From: Alphaproteobacteria bacterium | GTDB lineage: Bacteria > Pseudomonadota > Alphaproteobacteria > UBA8366 > GCA-2717185 | Reading direction: 5' to 3' | DNA length: 64,000 nucleotides | Assembly: GCA_012103325.1 (NCBI GenBank) | Contig: WLWY01000001.1 | Span: 1,279,653 to 1,343,652 of the forward strand | In this document: one piece after another, positions 1 to 10,404 of the stretch | Position numbering within the stretch: the first letter of the stretch is position 1 | Layout of the letters: every line of letters begins with the position of its first letter | Notes under the pieces: model-generated | Told to the model about the DNA's origin: nothing | Database searches by the model: none | Seen by the model: only the letters and a program-made list of their open reading frames with translations | Made by a program: the position numbers and the translations under genes

Positions 1-1
1 G

Positions 2-1723
2 CTTGGCGATGCCACCATCCACGGCCTCGCGGGACGGGCCGACGCCGCCGATATCGTCTTCGACGACACGATGGCGCACCTCCGCACTCTCCATCGCGAC
101 GGCATCGCCATCGTTGGCCTGTGCGCCGCCGGGATCCTCATCCGCGCCTTGGCGCCGCTGCTCGACGACAAACAAACGGACGCACCTGTCATCGCGCTGG
201 CGGAGGATGGCAGCGTCGCGGTGCCGCTGATTGGTGGTCATCACGGCGCCAACGAACTGGCCCGGCAACTGGCAGCCGCGTGCGGCGGCGTTGCAGCGGT
301 CACGACGGCCGGCGACCTCCGGTTCGGGTTTTCGCTCGACGATCCCCCGCCGGAATGGCGCATCGCCAATCCCGAAGGCGTCAAACCGGTTACCGCGGCG
401 CTGCTATCGGGTGAAGGCGCACGGCTGGACGTGGAAGCGGGCGTGGCGGCGTGGCTCGACGACGCACCCTGGCGCGCCGATGCCACGGCGCGCGTTCTCG
501 TCACCGACCGAAATCCAGACCTGGAGCCGCAAACGCTCGTCCTTCATCCCCCCGTCATCGCTATCGGCGTTGGGTGCGAACGGGACACAGCGCCCAGCGA
601 ACTTATTGCCCTCGTCACGCAGACTCTGCAGGAAGCGGGCATCGCACCGGGTGCCATCGCAGCGATTGGATCATTGGAACTAAAGATGGACGAACCCGCG
701 GTGCACCGCGTCGCCGCCGCGCTGAACGCTCCAGCAAGATTTTTCACCGCCGCCGCGCTCGAGGCCGAAGCGCCTCGTCTACTGACGCCCTCCAACCTCG
801 TCTTCCGCGAGACCGGATGCCATGGCGTCGCCGAGGGTGCAGCGCTGGCACTGGCCGGCCCCGAGGCGGAATTGATCGTTCCGAAACGCAAATCGCGGCG
901 TGCGACCTGCGCCATCGCCCGCGCGCGGGGCGATATTGATCCGACCCGCAAGGGAATGGCGCGGGGCGTTCTCTCTGTTGTTGGTATCGGTCCGGGCGAC
1001 CCGGTATGGCGCTCGCCGGATGCCACCGCAGCGATCCAATCCGCCGAATTTATCGTCGGTTACGACCGCTATCTCGATCTCATAGACGGCGTTGCGCGAC
1101 GGGCGGAGCGGCGCGGTTACGGCTTGGGTCAGGAAGCAGCACGGGTGCGCGATGCGTTGACGCTGGCCGGCGAAGGCCATCGCGTGGCGCTGGTCTGCTC
1201 CGGCGACGCCGGCATCTATGCGCTGGCAAGCCTCGTGTTCGAGATGGTCGAATCGAATGCCGATCCACTTTGGCGCCGCGCCGAAATCACTGTGGCGCCC
1301 GGGATTACCGCGATGCAGGCCGCGGCCGCGCGCGCCGGCGCACCGATCGGCCACGATTTCTGCGCGATCTCGTTGTCCGACCTGCTGACGTCGCGTGATG
1401 TCATCATCCGCCGGCTCAACGCCTCGGCCGCTGGCGATTTCGTTACAGCCTTATACAATCCACAGAGCGAACGCCGCCGCGATTTGCTAGTGCACGCGCA
1501 GAAAATCTTTCTGGAGTCCCGGCCACCATCGACGCCTGTCGTTATCGCCCGTAATCTTGGCCGCGATGACGAGACGACCCTAATCGTGCCCCTCTCGGAC
1601 ATGGATGTGGATGCGGTGGACATGCTGACCATCGTCATCATCGGCAACAGTCAGACCCGTATGCTGCAACTCAGCGACGGGGTCCGGGCCTATACACCGC
1701 GCGGTTACGGGGTCGAGCCATGA
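2..1723 (+). CDS. cobJ: CbiG-CobJ fusion: cobalt-precorrin-5A hydrolase / precorrin-3B C17-methyltransferase (5' partial)
   Basis: Frame is open to the left edge ([27 protein letters not shown]...). CbiG-like N-terminal part ([21 protein letters not shown]) and central CbiG C-domain ([18 protein letters not shown]), then SAM methyltransferase motifs [37 protein letters not shown]. Confidence 0.9.
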   Translation, partial: LGDATIHGLAGRADAADIVFDDTMAHLRTLHRDGIAIVGLCAAGILIRALAPLLDDKQTDAPVIALAEDGSVAVPLIGGHHGANELARQLAAACGGVAAVTTAGDLRFGFSLDDPPPEWRIANPEGVKPVTAALLSGEGARLDVEAGVAAWLDDAPWRADATARVLVTDRNPDLEPQTLVLHPPVIAIGVGCERDTAPSELIALVTQTLQEAGIAPGAIAAIGSLELKMDEPAVHRVAAALNAPARFFTAAALEAEAPRLLTPSNLVFRETGCHGVAEGAALALAGPEAELIVPKRKSRRATCAIARARGDIDPTRKGMARGVLSVVGIGPGDPVWRSPDATAAIQSAEFIVGYDRYLDLIDGVARRAERRGYGLGQEAARVRDALTLAGEGHRVALVCSGDAGIYALASLVFEMVESNADPLWRRAEITVAPGITAMQAAAARAGAPIGHDFCAISLSDLLTSRDVIIRRLNASAAGDFVTALYNPQSERRRDLLVHAQKIFLESRPPSTPVVIARNLGRDDETTLIVPLSDMDVDAVDMLTIVIIGNSQTRMLQLSDGVRAYTPRGYGVEP

Positions 1724-2478
1724 CGGTCCATTTCATTGGCGCGGGACCGGGCGCGGCGGATCTGATCACCGTGCGGGGCCAGGCGCTGATCCGAAAAGCG
1801 CCCGTCGTGTTGTATGCCGGTTCATTGGTGCCACCGGAAATCGTCGCCGAAGCGCCGGCGGGTGCCCGCGTCATTGACACAGCGCCAATGACCCTGGACG
1901 AGATCATCTCGGAAATCGAGCAGGCCAATGCCGCCGGACATGACGTAGCGCGGGTTCATTCCGGCGACCCCGCGCTTTATGGCGCCATTGCCGAGCAGAT
2001 GCGGCGGCTCGATGCGCTCGATATTTCCTACGACGTGACGCCTGGTGTGCCAAGCTATGCGGCTGCCGCGGCGGCACTGAAAACAGAATTGACCCTCCCC
2101 GGCATCGCGCAAACCGTCATTCTGACCCGAACGGCAACGCGCGCTTCCGCCATGCCCGACGGCGAAGAGCTGGCGAGGCTGGGAGAGAGTGGCGCAACGC
2201 TCGCGATCCATCTCTCGGTCAACAATCTGGCGCGGGTCATCCGGGACCTAACGCCGCATTACGGCGCGGACTGCCCTGTCGCCGTCGCGTACCGCGTATC
2301 CTGGCCGGATGAGATGATCCTGCGCGGCACGCTCACCGATATCCGCGAGCAGGTAAAACGGGCTCAAATCACACGCACCGCACTCATCCTGGTCGGCCCC
2401 GCGCTGGGACACAGCACCTTTGCGGACAGCCGCCTTTACGCGAGCGACCACCACCACGTTCTCCGGCCGAAGAGTTAG
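1720..2478 (+). CDS. cobM: precorrin-4 C11-methyltransferase
   Basis: [59 protein letters not shown]; 4-nt overlap with the upstream cobJ-type gene. Confidence 0.92.
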   Translation: MTVHFIGAGPGAADLITVRGQALIRKAPVVLYAGSLVPPEIVAEAPAGARVIDTAPMTLDEIISEIEQANAAGHDVARVHSGDPALYGAIAEQMRRLDALDISYDVTPGVPSYAAAAAALKTELTLPGIAQTVILTRTATRASAMPDGEELARLGESGATLAIHLSVNNLARVIRDLTPHYGADCPVAVAYRVSWPDEMILRGTLTDIREQVKRAQITRTALILVGPALGHSTFADSRLYASDHHHVLRPKS

Positions 2479-3032
2479 CGGCCCTTTTCAGCCCGCTCCA
2501 GAAGGCGGATGACGTCCGGATCCCGGCTGTCTCGTGCCCAATCCAGCGCGCTCCGCCCGGTATAGTCGAGAACCGTCGGATCGGCACTATTGTCGAGCAG
2601 GATTTGAACGATGTCGTAATAGCCAGCCGCCGACGACATCATCAACGACGTCTGTCCTTGGCCGTTCTGCAAGTTCACATTCGCCTCGGCTTCGATCAAA
2701 CGTTCGACGATTTCCAGTTCGCCCTGACTTGCCGCCCAGACCAACGCCGAGCTCCCACCCTTGTCCTGGCGATCGACAATCGCCCCTCCGGCCAGGGTCA
2801 ATTCGACGATATCCATGGAACCGACAAACGCGCCGAATATAAGTGACGTTCGCCCTTCGTCGTCGGCGACGTCGGCCCGCACGCCGCGCTTGAGCCAGTA
2901 TTCGACAACATCGGCGTTACCGATGGCGGCCGCATCGATCATCGGGTGAGTCTGTGTCAGATCGGTTTGCGCAAGTGCCGCACCTGGCAGCAAAAGCGCT
3001 AAAATCGCTGCAATAAACCGGAGTGGGCGCAT
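2475..3032 (-). CDS. secreted/periplasmic ankyrin-repeat protein
   Basis: Start moved to [21 protein letters not shown] (signal peptide). Repeats such as [25 protein letters not shown] and [29 protein letters not shown]. Confidence 0.8.
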   Translation of the reverse strand: MRPLRFIAAILALLLPGAALAQTDLTQTHPMIDAAAIGNADVVEYWLKRGVRADVADDEGRTSLIFGAFVGSMDIVELTLAGGAIVDRQDKGGSSALVWAASQGELEIVERLIEAEANVNLQNGQGQTSLMMSSAAGYYDIVQILLDNSADPTVLDYTGRSALDWARDSRDPDVIRLLERAEKGR

Positions 3033-3811
3033 TATCTCCCTTCCTTCCCGGCCAATCTGTCGGTAATCCATTGCAACGCTCCTTCCAGCGACTCGACGCA
3101 TTCGCCTGCCTCACGCGCCGGCGGCGCAATCATGACAACAGGCAAATTCAGCGTCCTGGCTGCATGTAACTTCGCGACCGTCGCCGCGCCACCACTATTT
3201 CGGCTCACCACCACATCGATCCGCTCGCGGCGCAGCAAATCAATTTCCGCCGCCCTATCGAACGGACCGCGTCCGAGCACGATCGAATAATCGGCCAACG
3301 GCAAGGGACCGTTCGGCGGATCAATCATGCGAACCACCAAATGCACGCCGCGAAGCCCGGAAAATGCGCTCAAGTGCGCCGAACCAAGGCTCAGAAACGC
3401 CCGTCTGGCGATATCTGGCAAAAGAGCCGCCGCGGTGTCAAGACCGGATACGCAGCGCCACCTATCGCCGGATTCTGCCCACCAGGGCGCCCGCGCGAAG
3501 ATCAGCCGCGGGACATCTTCGGCATCACATGCCTGCCGCGCATTCGCCGAAATTTGACGCGCGAAGGGATGCGTCGCATCAACGACAAGGCCGACCCGCT
3601 CCGCACGCAACCAACCCACCAGCCCCGCGACACCGCCGAATCCGCCCGTCCGCACGGCACCCGCAAGCGCACCCGGTGCCCGCGTCCGTCCCGCGAGCGA
3701 CGACGTTACGGCAAGCGCCGAACCGAACCGTTCTCGAGCAGCCGACGCGAGCCGCGCAGCCTCTGCCGTCCCGCCTAAAATCAGCAGGTGCGGAGAGTCA
3801 GGGACCGACAT
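3032..3811 (-). CDS. cobK: precorrin-6A reductase
   Basis: MSVPDSPHLLILGGTAEAARLA, VDATHPFARQISANA, VVSRNSGGAATVAKLHAARTLNLPVVMI. Overlaps the cbiD end. Confidence 0.9.
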   Translation of the reverse strand: MSVPDSPHLLILGGTAEAARLASAARERFGSALAVTSSLAGRTRAPGALAGAVRTGGFGGVAGLVGWLRAERVGLVVDATHPFARQISANARQACDAEDVPRLIFARAPWWAESGDRWRCVSGLDTAAALLPDIARRAFLSLGSAHLSAFSGLRGVHLVVRMIDPPNGPLPLADYSIVLGRGPFDRAAEIDLLRRERIDVVVSRNSGGAATVAKLHAARTLNLPVVMIAPPAREAGECVESLEGALQWITDRLAGKEGR

Positions 3812-4886
3812 ACCCAACCGAGCGACCTTTTCGGTCCACGACCAATACATCCAACGCAACGTCACCCGACAAACGCGCCATGGCCGAAGCGCGTGCCGCT
3901 GTCGCAATTGCGTCGCCAAGCGGCAGACCAGCGGCGATTTCCAGCACCTCGGACGCCGTGTTCGCTGTTCGCACGGCATCGGCAAGCGATTGCGTACCAC
4001 CAAGGCCGCTTGCCATCCTCGCCAGTTTCGTAAAATCCACTTGGCTGCGCGAGGAATGCAGATCGAGATGTCCTTGCGCCAGTTTCGTCAGCTTGGCGAA
4101 ACCGCCGGCAATCGTCAGCCGCGGTATCGGATGGCCGTCGAGATATTTCAGCATGCCACCAACGAAATCACCCATGTCGATAATCGCCGCATCGTCCAGA
4201 CCGTGGACGCGGCGCACCGCCGCCTCCGACGTCTTGCCCGTCGCACCGGCAATGTGCCCAACACCGGTCGCTCGCGCGACGTCGATGCCCTGCCGAATCG
4301 AATGAATCCAGGCGCTGCATGAATAGGGAATAACAATGCCTGTTGTGCCCAGGATCGATAAGCCGCCAACGATACCGAGCCGCGGATTCCAGGTTCGCGC
4401 CGCAATACGTTCCCCGTCCGGGATCGACAGGATCACTGCGACATCAGGTACGGCATCATTGGCTACCGCGACTTCGCTCAGCATCTCGCGGATCAAGGCA
4501 CGCGGCCCCGGATTAATCGCCGCCTCACCGGGTGGAATTGGCAGGCCCGGTTTGGTCACTGTGCCGACACCCGTGCCCGCGTGGAATGTAATGCCGGCAC
4601 CCACCGGACCTGGGCAAATGCGCGCTTCAATCAACGCGCCATGCGTGACGTCCGGATCGTCGCCCGCGTCCTTGATAATGCTGGCCGTCGCGGCGCCGTC
4701 TTCCAATATCTTCTTCGCCAGCGAGAAAGTCGGCGTTTCTCCCTTTGGCAGCCGTATCGTCACGGGATCGGGGAACGTTCCGGTCAGCAGCGCCTGATAG
4801 GCCGCGCGCGCGGCCGCGGCGGCGCATGCACCAGTGGACCAGCCGCGCCGCAACACACCTTGGGGTTTACGGTTCATCGACAGCAT
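3798..4886 (-). CDS. cbiD: cobalt-precorrin-5B (C1)-methyltransferase
   Basis: RRGWSTGACAAAAARAAYQALLTG, GVGTVTKPGLPIPPGEAAINPGPRALI, LGTTGIVIPYSCSAWIHSI. Confidence 0.93.
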   Translation of the reverse strand: MLSMNRKPQGVLRRGWSTGACAAAAARAAYQALLTGTFPDPVTIRLPKGETPTFSLAKKILEDGAATASIIKDAGDDPDVTHGALIEARICPGPVGAGITFHAGTGVGTVTKPGLPIPPGEAAINPGPRALIREMLSEVAVANDAVPDVAVILSIPDGERIAARTWNPRLGIVGGLSILGTTGIVIPYSCSAWIHSIRQGIDVARATGVGHIAGATGKTSEAAVRRVHGLDDAAIIDMGDFVGGMLKYLDGHPIPRLTIAGGFAKLTKLAQGHLDLHSSRSQVDFTKLARMASGLGGTQSLADAVRTANTASEVLEIAAGLPLGDAIATAARASAMARLSGDVALDVLVVDRKGRSVGYVGP

Positions 4887-4949
4887 TTTATCAAAGCTGC
4901 GAATTTGTGATACTCAGTAATCGAATTGCACCTCGCCAAGGAGATTCCC

Positions 4950-6335
4950 GTGACCGACTGCTTCGCCGCCCGGGCCAACGCCCGTACTATACCGATGACT
5001 CCGCTTACCGCCGACGGCCTCGATGCGTGGTTGAAGCGCCAAACCGATGCGACTGCAAACTGGGTGCGCGGCGCCGGGTTCAATGCTAGCCCCGGCGCGA
5101 CATTGCTGCTTCCCGGCAACGGCAAGAATACAGCCATCACAGGCGCGCTTGTCGGCGTTACGGGCGACAACGATATCTGGTCATGGGCGGCGGCCAGCGA
5201 CAAACTTCCCAAGGGCCGCTACAAACTTGCGCGCGAACCGAAAGCCGCAACGGCAAACCGTCTGGCCCTGGGCTGGGGCTTGGCGGCATACAAGTTCACG
5301 CGATACAAGGGCAAACCCGATGCCCGCCCGGAATTGGTCTGGCCGCGCAATGCGGACAAATCCTCGATTGAAGGCGCGGTCGACGCAACCTTCCTGACCC
5401 GCGATCTGATCAACACGCCGGCAGCCGACATGGGCCCGGAAGAACTGGCCGATGCCGCCAAGAAACTCGCCCGCCGATTCAAGGGCAGCTGCAGCGTCAT
5501 CGTCGGCGACGACCTGCTGAAGAAAAACTTCCCGGCTATCCATGCCGTCGGGCGTGCATCCAGCCGGGCGCCACGTCTCATCGACCTGAAGTGGGGCCGC
5601 ACCGGCGACCCGAAAGTCACGCTGGTCGGCAAAGGAGTCTGCTTCGATACGGGGGGTCTCGACCTCAAAGGCGCTGCCGGCATGTTGATGATGAAGAAAG
5701 ATATGGGCGGTAGCGCGCACGTGTTGGGATTGGCGCACATGATCATGGCGGCGAAACTGAAGGTCCGCCTGCGGGTACTGATCCCCGCTGTGGAGAACAG
5801 TGTGTCCGGAAATGCCTACCGGCCGATGGACGTCATCCCCACGCGCAAAGGACTGATGGTGGAAATCGGCAACACCGACGCCGAGGGCCGTGTCGTGCTG
5901 TCCGACGCACTTGCCCTCGCGGCATCCGAAAAGCCCGCCGTGATCCTGGATTTCGCGACTCTGACCGGTGCGGCACGCATTGCGCTCGGTCCTAGCCTCC
6001 CGGCAATGTTTACGAACGACGACTCGCTTGCCAATGCTTTCATGAAATGCGGCGCGGCGGCAGACGACCCAGTGTGGCGCATGCCGCTGTGGCAGCCGTA
6101 CCGCAAATATATCGAACCCAACATTGCCGATCTGAGCAACACCGGGAAAATCCCCCAAGGCGGGTCGATCACCGCCGCGCTGTTCCTGGAATCCTTTGTT
6201 GAGGACACGATTCCCTGGGCGCATTTCGACATCATGGCCTGGAATTCATCGTCGACGCCCGGCAAGCCGGAAGGCGGCGAAGCCATGGCGATGCGGGCCG
6301 CCTTCGACGTCATCGCGAAGAACTACGCAAAATAA
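4950..6335 (+). CDS. leucyl aminopeptidase family (M17) protein
   Basis: Signature NTDAEGRVVLSDAL, VTLVGKGVCFDTGGLDLK, MLMMKKDMGGSAHVLGLA. Likely GTG start at 4950 after an AGGAG-like site. Confidence 0.9.
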   Translation: MTDCFAARANARTIPMTPLTADGLDAWLKRQTDATANWVRGAGFNASPGATLLLPGNGKNTAITGALVGVTGDNDIWSWAAASDKLPKGRYKLAREPKAATANRLALGWGLAAYKFTRYKGKPDARPELVWPRNADKSSIEGAVDATFLTRDLINTPAADMGPEELADAAKKLARRFKGSCSVIVGDDLLKKNFPAIHAVGRASSRAPRLIDLKWGRTGDPKVTLVGKGVCFDTGGLDLKGAAGMLMMKKDMGGSAHVLGLAHMIMAAKLKVRLRVLIPAVENSVSGNAYRPMDVIPTRKGLMVEIGNTDAEGRVVLSDALALAASEKPAVILDFATLTGAARIALGPSLPAMFTNDDSLANAFMKCGAAADDPVWRMPLWQPYRKYIEPNIADLSNTGKIPQGGSITAALFLESFVEDTIPWAHFDIMAWNSSSTPGKPEGGEAMAMRAAFDVIAKNYAK

Positions 6336-6367
6336 AACGAGCAGAATAGGTCAGGCGCCAAAAAGCG

Positions 6368-7015
6368 CTACAAATAACCCGGCAGCGCCGTCATGTCGTC
6401 GAAGATGCTTGCAGCACCGGCATCGCGCAGCTTTTCCGCATGACCGTCCTGGATATGGCTGGCGCCAATGAAACCAAGAACGGTCATGCCCGCGGCAACC
6501 GCCGCTTGAACGCCGGGAAGGCTATCCTCAATCACGACGCAGTCGGCAACCGGGGACGCCATCTCGTCCGCCACATGCAAAAACAGATCTGGCGCCGGTT
6601 TGCCCCGTGAAACCATGGCGGCGCTGAAAATCGCTTCGTCTTTGAAATGCCGATATAGTCCGGTGGACTTCAGCGAGCGGCGAATGCGCGTCGGCGACGA
6701 GGACGAGGCAACGCAGCGATGCGGCGCATGCTGTGCCAGCACACCGTCGATACCCTCGACCGCTTGCAATTCACTGTCGAAAATCGTGTTGGCGCTTTCC
6801 CGGCAGCGCATCGCGAAATCATCCGGCAGCGCCCGTCCCAGCTCCGCTTCGACGATGCCAACCATCGTCGGCATGCTGAGACCGGTGAACCGGGCGATAG
6901 CCGTCTCCGTATCGATCGGATAACCACAGGCGGTGAACTGTTCGGCGGAGATGCGGGCGAAAATGATTTCACTGTCCACCAGCACGCCGTCGCAATCGAA
7001 AATGACCAGTGTCAT
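6368..7015 (-). CDS. HAD-superfamily hydrolase (beta-phosphoglucomutase/phosphatase-like)
   Basis: MTLVIFDCDGVLVDSEIIFARIS, VASSSSPTRIRRSL, VIEDSLPGVQAAVAAGMTVLGF. Confidence 0.9.
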   Translation of the reverse strand: MTLVIFDCDGVLVDSEIIFARISAEQFTACGYPIDTETAIARFTGLSMPTMVGIVEAELGRALPDDFAMRCRESANTIFDSELQAVEGIDGVLAQHAPHRCVASSSSPTRIRRSLKSTGLYRHFKDEAIFSAAMVSRGKPAPDLFLHVADEMASPVADCVVIEDSLPGVQAAVAAGMTVLGFIGASHIQDGHAEKLRDAGAASIFDDMTALPGYL

Positions 7016-7887
7016 GTCGCACTCTCTCGTCTGAACATGTCGCGGGCGGCGAGCAAGGCACCGCCAACGATCAAAGCACATGCCGCAGCGACAACGCCGG
7101 TCGCGGCCCCCTGCCCGAACGCAATCAACAGCAATGTCGAGATCAGCGGCGCGGCGTAGGAAAACACCCCCAACGCCCGGATATCGCCGCGCTTCATGCC
7201 GATATCCCAGGCGAAAAACGCGGCCCCGACCGGTCCGAGCCCAAGACCCAAAACGGCAAGCCACTGGCCTGCATCCTGCGGCCACACGGTCGTCTCGAAG
7301 GCGAGATGCGCGAGCAGGCCGAGCAGCGCCGATGCGCCGCAGAACCAACCGACCGTATCCGTCGGCACCGCGCCGAACCGGCGGCTCAGTACCGAATAGG
7401 TCGACCAGGTCAGGGCGCATGCGCCCGCCGCCATGTAACCGAGCGTATAATCCGCCTGGAAGGTGACGCGTCCGCCATCCGTTACCAGTAGGACGCTTCC
7501 CGCCAACCCGGCGAGGGCGCCCGCCACATGCCACCAGCGCAGTCGCTCCCCCGGCAGCAGCGCGGAGAACAGCACAATCAGCAGCGGCCACATATAGGCG
7601 ATGAGACTTGCATCGACGGCGGGCGCATTTCTGAGCGCCATGAAATAGAAGAAGTGGTAGCCGAATAGTCCCCCCACACCGAGAAGCCACACGGGCAAGG
7701 GATGACGCAGATGCGCACGGAAATCTTCGCCCCGCACGAGCCATTTGGTGCAGGCCATCGCGAAGGCGATGCTGAACGCCATCGCAACGAGCTGAAACGG
7801 CGGGATCGACCCGGACCATGTTGTGAAGAGCGCCAGCGCACCCCACATCAACACCGCCGTCGATCCGATAAGCGTCGCGCGGTTCAC
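7012..7887 (-). CDS. EamA/DMT-family transporter
   Basis: GTG start NRATLIGSTAVLMWGALALFTTWSG; multiple TM segments; ALTWSTYSVLSRRF; overlaps both neighbours by 4 nt. Confidence 0.85.
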   Translation of the reverse strand: MNRATLIGSTAVLMWGALALFTTWSGSIPPFQLVAMAFSIAFAMACTKWLVRGEDFRAHLRHPLPVWLLGVGGLFGYHFFYFMALRNAPAVDASLIAYMWPLLIVLFSALLPGERLRWWHVAGALAGLAGSVLLVTDGGRVTFQADYTLGYMAAGACALTWSTYSVLSRRFGAVPTDTVGWFCGASALLGLLAHLAFETTVWPQDAGQWLAVLGLGLGPVGAAFFAWDIGMKRGDIRALGVFSYAAPLISTLLLIAFGQGAATGVVAAACALIVGGALLAARDMFRRESAT

Positions 7888-8309
7888 CGCGCCGCCGCCG
7901 ACATTTCGATGACCCGCAGGGTTTCTTTCCAGAGCTTCAGCGGACCGAGATCGTTGGGATGGATCCAGCGCACGCCGGCTGCGTCCGATCCGGCGACAGC
8001 TTCTCCCGAGCGCCACTCGGCGGCGAAATCGACCAGCGTGTACTGCATACGGACCCGGCCGTCCTCGTCGCGCGTAATCGTGTCGACCACGTCGATCAGA
8101 TGCGTCACCGTGATTTCGACCCCTGTTTCCTCGCGCACCTCGCGTGCCGCCGTCTCGCGTACTGTCTCTCCGAGCTCCTGCATACCACCCGGCAGACTCC
8201 AGCTTCCCGCCCGGGGTGGTTTGCCACGCTGAATCAGCAATAGTTCCGGGCCGCGCCACACAACGACGCCCACGCCGACCATCGGCCGGTCCGGGTATTC
8301 ACGGGACAT
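7884..8309 (-). CDS. NUDIX hydrolase
   Basis: Nudix box GGMQELGETVRETAAREVREETGVEI. Confidence 0.92.
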   Translation of the reverse strand: MSREYPDRPMVGVGVVVWRGPELLLIQRGKPPRAGSWSLPGGMQELGETVRETAAREVREETGVEITVTHLIDVVDTITRDEDGRVRMQYTLVDFAAEWRSGEAVAGSDAAGVRWIHPNDLGPLKLWKETLRVIEMSAAAR

Positions 8310-8317
8310 CGCGGTTC

Positions 8318-8698
8318 CTAGCGTTTTGGTACGCCGTACAGATAACGGGTGTTGACTTCGGTTTCATTGCCGTCCGGGTCCATCATGAACAGCGCCCGGC
8401 GTTCGCCACGTTCGCCGTACGGCCCCCGGGTGAAGTGCCGGCTGCCCTCGAACTTCGCGAGGATCTCGTCGAAGGCTTCTTCGGTGCATGTCATCGCAAA
8501 ATGCATCGGTCCGCCACCTTGGTGCAACCCGGTGTGGTTTTCGATTTGCAGCACGAGATGACCGCGCTCCATCTGCATGTAAGTCTTCTCGTCGTCCTGC
8601 TTGTCGATCGGAATGCCAAGAATGCCATGGTAGAAGTCGATCGCCTTCTCCATGTTCTTGACCTTCAGAAAAATCTCTTCGATGCCGATAACACTCAT
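8318..8698 (-). CDS. VOC/glyoxalase-fold family protein
   Basis: MSVIGIEEIFLKVKNMEKAIDFYHGILGI ... ALFMMDPDGNETEV. Confidence 0.88.
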   Translation of the reverse strand: MSVIGIEEIFLKVKNMEKAIDFYHGILGIPIDKQDDEKTYMQMERGHLVLQIENHTGLHQGGGPMHFAMTCTEEAFDEILAKFEGSRHFTRGPYGERGERRALFMMDPDGNETEVNTRYLYGVPKR

Positions 8699-8831
8699 GG
8701 CTTGCATGCTCCTTATTTAAGCGACCGGGTAAGAGTATATCGGCGTAGCGACGGATGTGACCAGGGTCCCTTTTGGGGTGCGTTGCTATAAGCTGCGCTC
8801 CAGCAGAACAAGAGCAGATAAGGGAGCAAAC

Positions 8832-9842
8832 ATGGAGTACCGCAATCTCGGCCGCAGCGGGCTGCGCGTATCGCGCGTCTGTCTGGGCACCATGATGTTC
8901 GGCGGACCGACGGATCGGAAGGCTGCGACCGCAATCGTCAACGCCGCACGCGATGCCGGCGTCAATTTCATCGACACGGCGAACGGCTATACTAAGGGCG
9001 CGTCGGAGACGATGGTCGGCAAGCTGATCGCCCGCGACCGCGATAATTGGGTGCTTGCGACCAAAGGCGCTGCGAATGTCGGACCTGGGCTCTATGACCG
9101 CGGCATCAGCCGCAAGGCGTTGATGAAGTTCCTCGACGACAGCCTGAAGCGGCTCGGTACCGACTATATCGACCTTTATTACCTGCATAAGGACGAGGAA
9201 GAAAAGCCGCTCGAAGAAACCGTCGGCGCCATCGGCGACATGATCCGCGCGGGTAAGGTGCGCTATTGGGGTCTGTCGAATTATCGCGGGTGGCGTCACG
9301 CCGAGGCAGTGCATGTCGCCGACAGGCTGGGTGTCCCCCGCCCGGCCGCGAGCCAGCCCTATTACAACGCGATGAACCGGATGCCGGAAACGGAAATCCT
9401 GCCGGCCTGCGCCCATCACGGGGTCGGCGTCGTGCCCTATTCGCCCCTGGCGCGCGGCGTCCTAACCGGCAAATACGCTCCCAAGGCAAAGCCCGGCAAA
9501 GGCACGCGCGCAGGCCGCGACGACAGACGCATCATGGAGACGGAGTTCCGGCCCGAATCCCTGCGCATGGCGCAACGCATCGCCAAACACGCGGAGAAGC
9601 GCGGCATGACCGCCGCCGCCTTCGCTTTCCAATGGGTGCTCAACAACCGTATCGTAACGAGCGCGTTGGCAGGGCCGCGCACGCTTGCGCAATGGAAAGC
9701 CTATATCGCAGCAAGCAAGCAGATCTTCACGGCAGAGGACGAAGCCTTGATCGACGGCATGGTCGTCTCCGGCCATCCCTCAACACCGGGATACAACGAT
9801 CCGCAATACGCCATTCTCGGCCGACCGACGGAGTCGGCATAA
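8832..9842 (+). CDS. aldo/keto reductase
   Basis: MEYRNLGRSGLRVSRVCLGTMMFG, DYIDLYYLHK, YWGLSNYRGWR, VVPYSPLARGVLTGKY. Confidence 0.93.
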   Translation: MEYRNLGRSGLRVSRVCLGTMMFGGPTDRKAATAIVNAARDAGVNFIDTANGYTKGASETMVGKLIARDRDNWVLATKGAANVGPGLYDRGISRKALMKFLDDSLKRLGTDYIDLYYLHKDEEEKPLEETVGAIGDMIRAGKVRYWGLSNYRGWRHAEAVHVADRLGVPRPAASQPYYNAMNRMPETEILPACAHHGVGVVPYSPLARGVLTGKYAPKAKPGKGTRAGRDDRRIMETEFRPESLRMAQRIAKHAEKRGMTAAAFAFQWVLNNRIVTSALAGPRTLAQWKAYIAASKQIFTAEDEALIDGMVVSGHPSTPGYNDPQYAILGRPTESA

Positions 9843-10393
9843 TGGCGCGGCTTCCCTATCTCAACGAAGAGGATTTGGCTGAAGGAGACAAGGATCTCCT
9901 GAAACGCGGTATGAACCTGCACCGCCTTCTGGCCCACAGCCCCGAAGCAGCGCGCCGCTTCGGCAGTGTCGCCCAGTACATCCGTTTCGAAAGCACGCTG
10001 GATTCTCGGCTGCGGGAAATGGCGATTTTGCAGGTCGGTTATCTATCCAAAAGCCCGTACGAATATAGCCATCACCTCCGACTCGGGCGCGACTTCGGCG
10101 TCACCGATGACGATGTCAAAGCGATGGAGAACGAAACGGCAGGTAACAGCAGTAGCCTGCCGGAACTCGACCGCACCGTGTTGCGCGGCGCACGCGAGAT
10201 GACAAATGATCTCAAATTCTCCGATGAGACCTACGACACGCTGCGCGCCCATCTGAGCGAAGCTCATATTCTCGATCTCATCATGACCATCGCATTTTAC
10301 AACGGCGTCGTGCGCCTGCTGGGCGCGCTCGAAATCGATGTCGAGCCAGAGTTTCAGTCGGAACTCGACGCACATCCATTTTCAAAAGACTAG
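9842..10393 (+). CDS. carboxymuconolactone decarboxylase-like (AhpD-fold) protein
   Basis: MARLPYLNEEDLAEG ... RLREMAILQVGYLSKSPYEYSHHLRLGRDFGV; TAATG overlap with the AKR gene. Confidence 0.8.
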   Translation: MARLPYLNEEDLAEGDKDLLKRGMNLHRLLAHSPEAARRFGSVAQYIRFESTLDSRLREMAILQVGYLSKSPYEYSHHLRLGRDFGVTDDDVKAMENETAGNSSSLPELDRTVLRGAREMTNDLKFSDETYDTLRAHLSEAHILDLIMTIAFYNGVVRLLGALEIDVEPEFQSELDAHPFSKD

Positions 10394-10404
10394 AGGAAGT
10401 ACCT

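Noticed and set aside
5181-6224. 347-aa - strand ORF antisense to the aminopeptidase
   Set aside because: The M17 aminopeptidase signature is clear on the + strand.
7884-8309. NUDIX/HAD/transporter run as a novel system
   Set aside because: Three ordinary families with 4-nt overlaps; looks like a routine operon with no unusual features.
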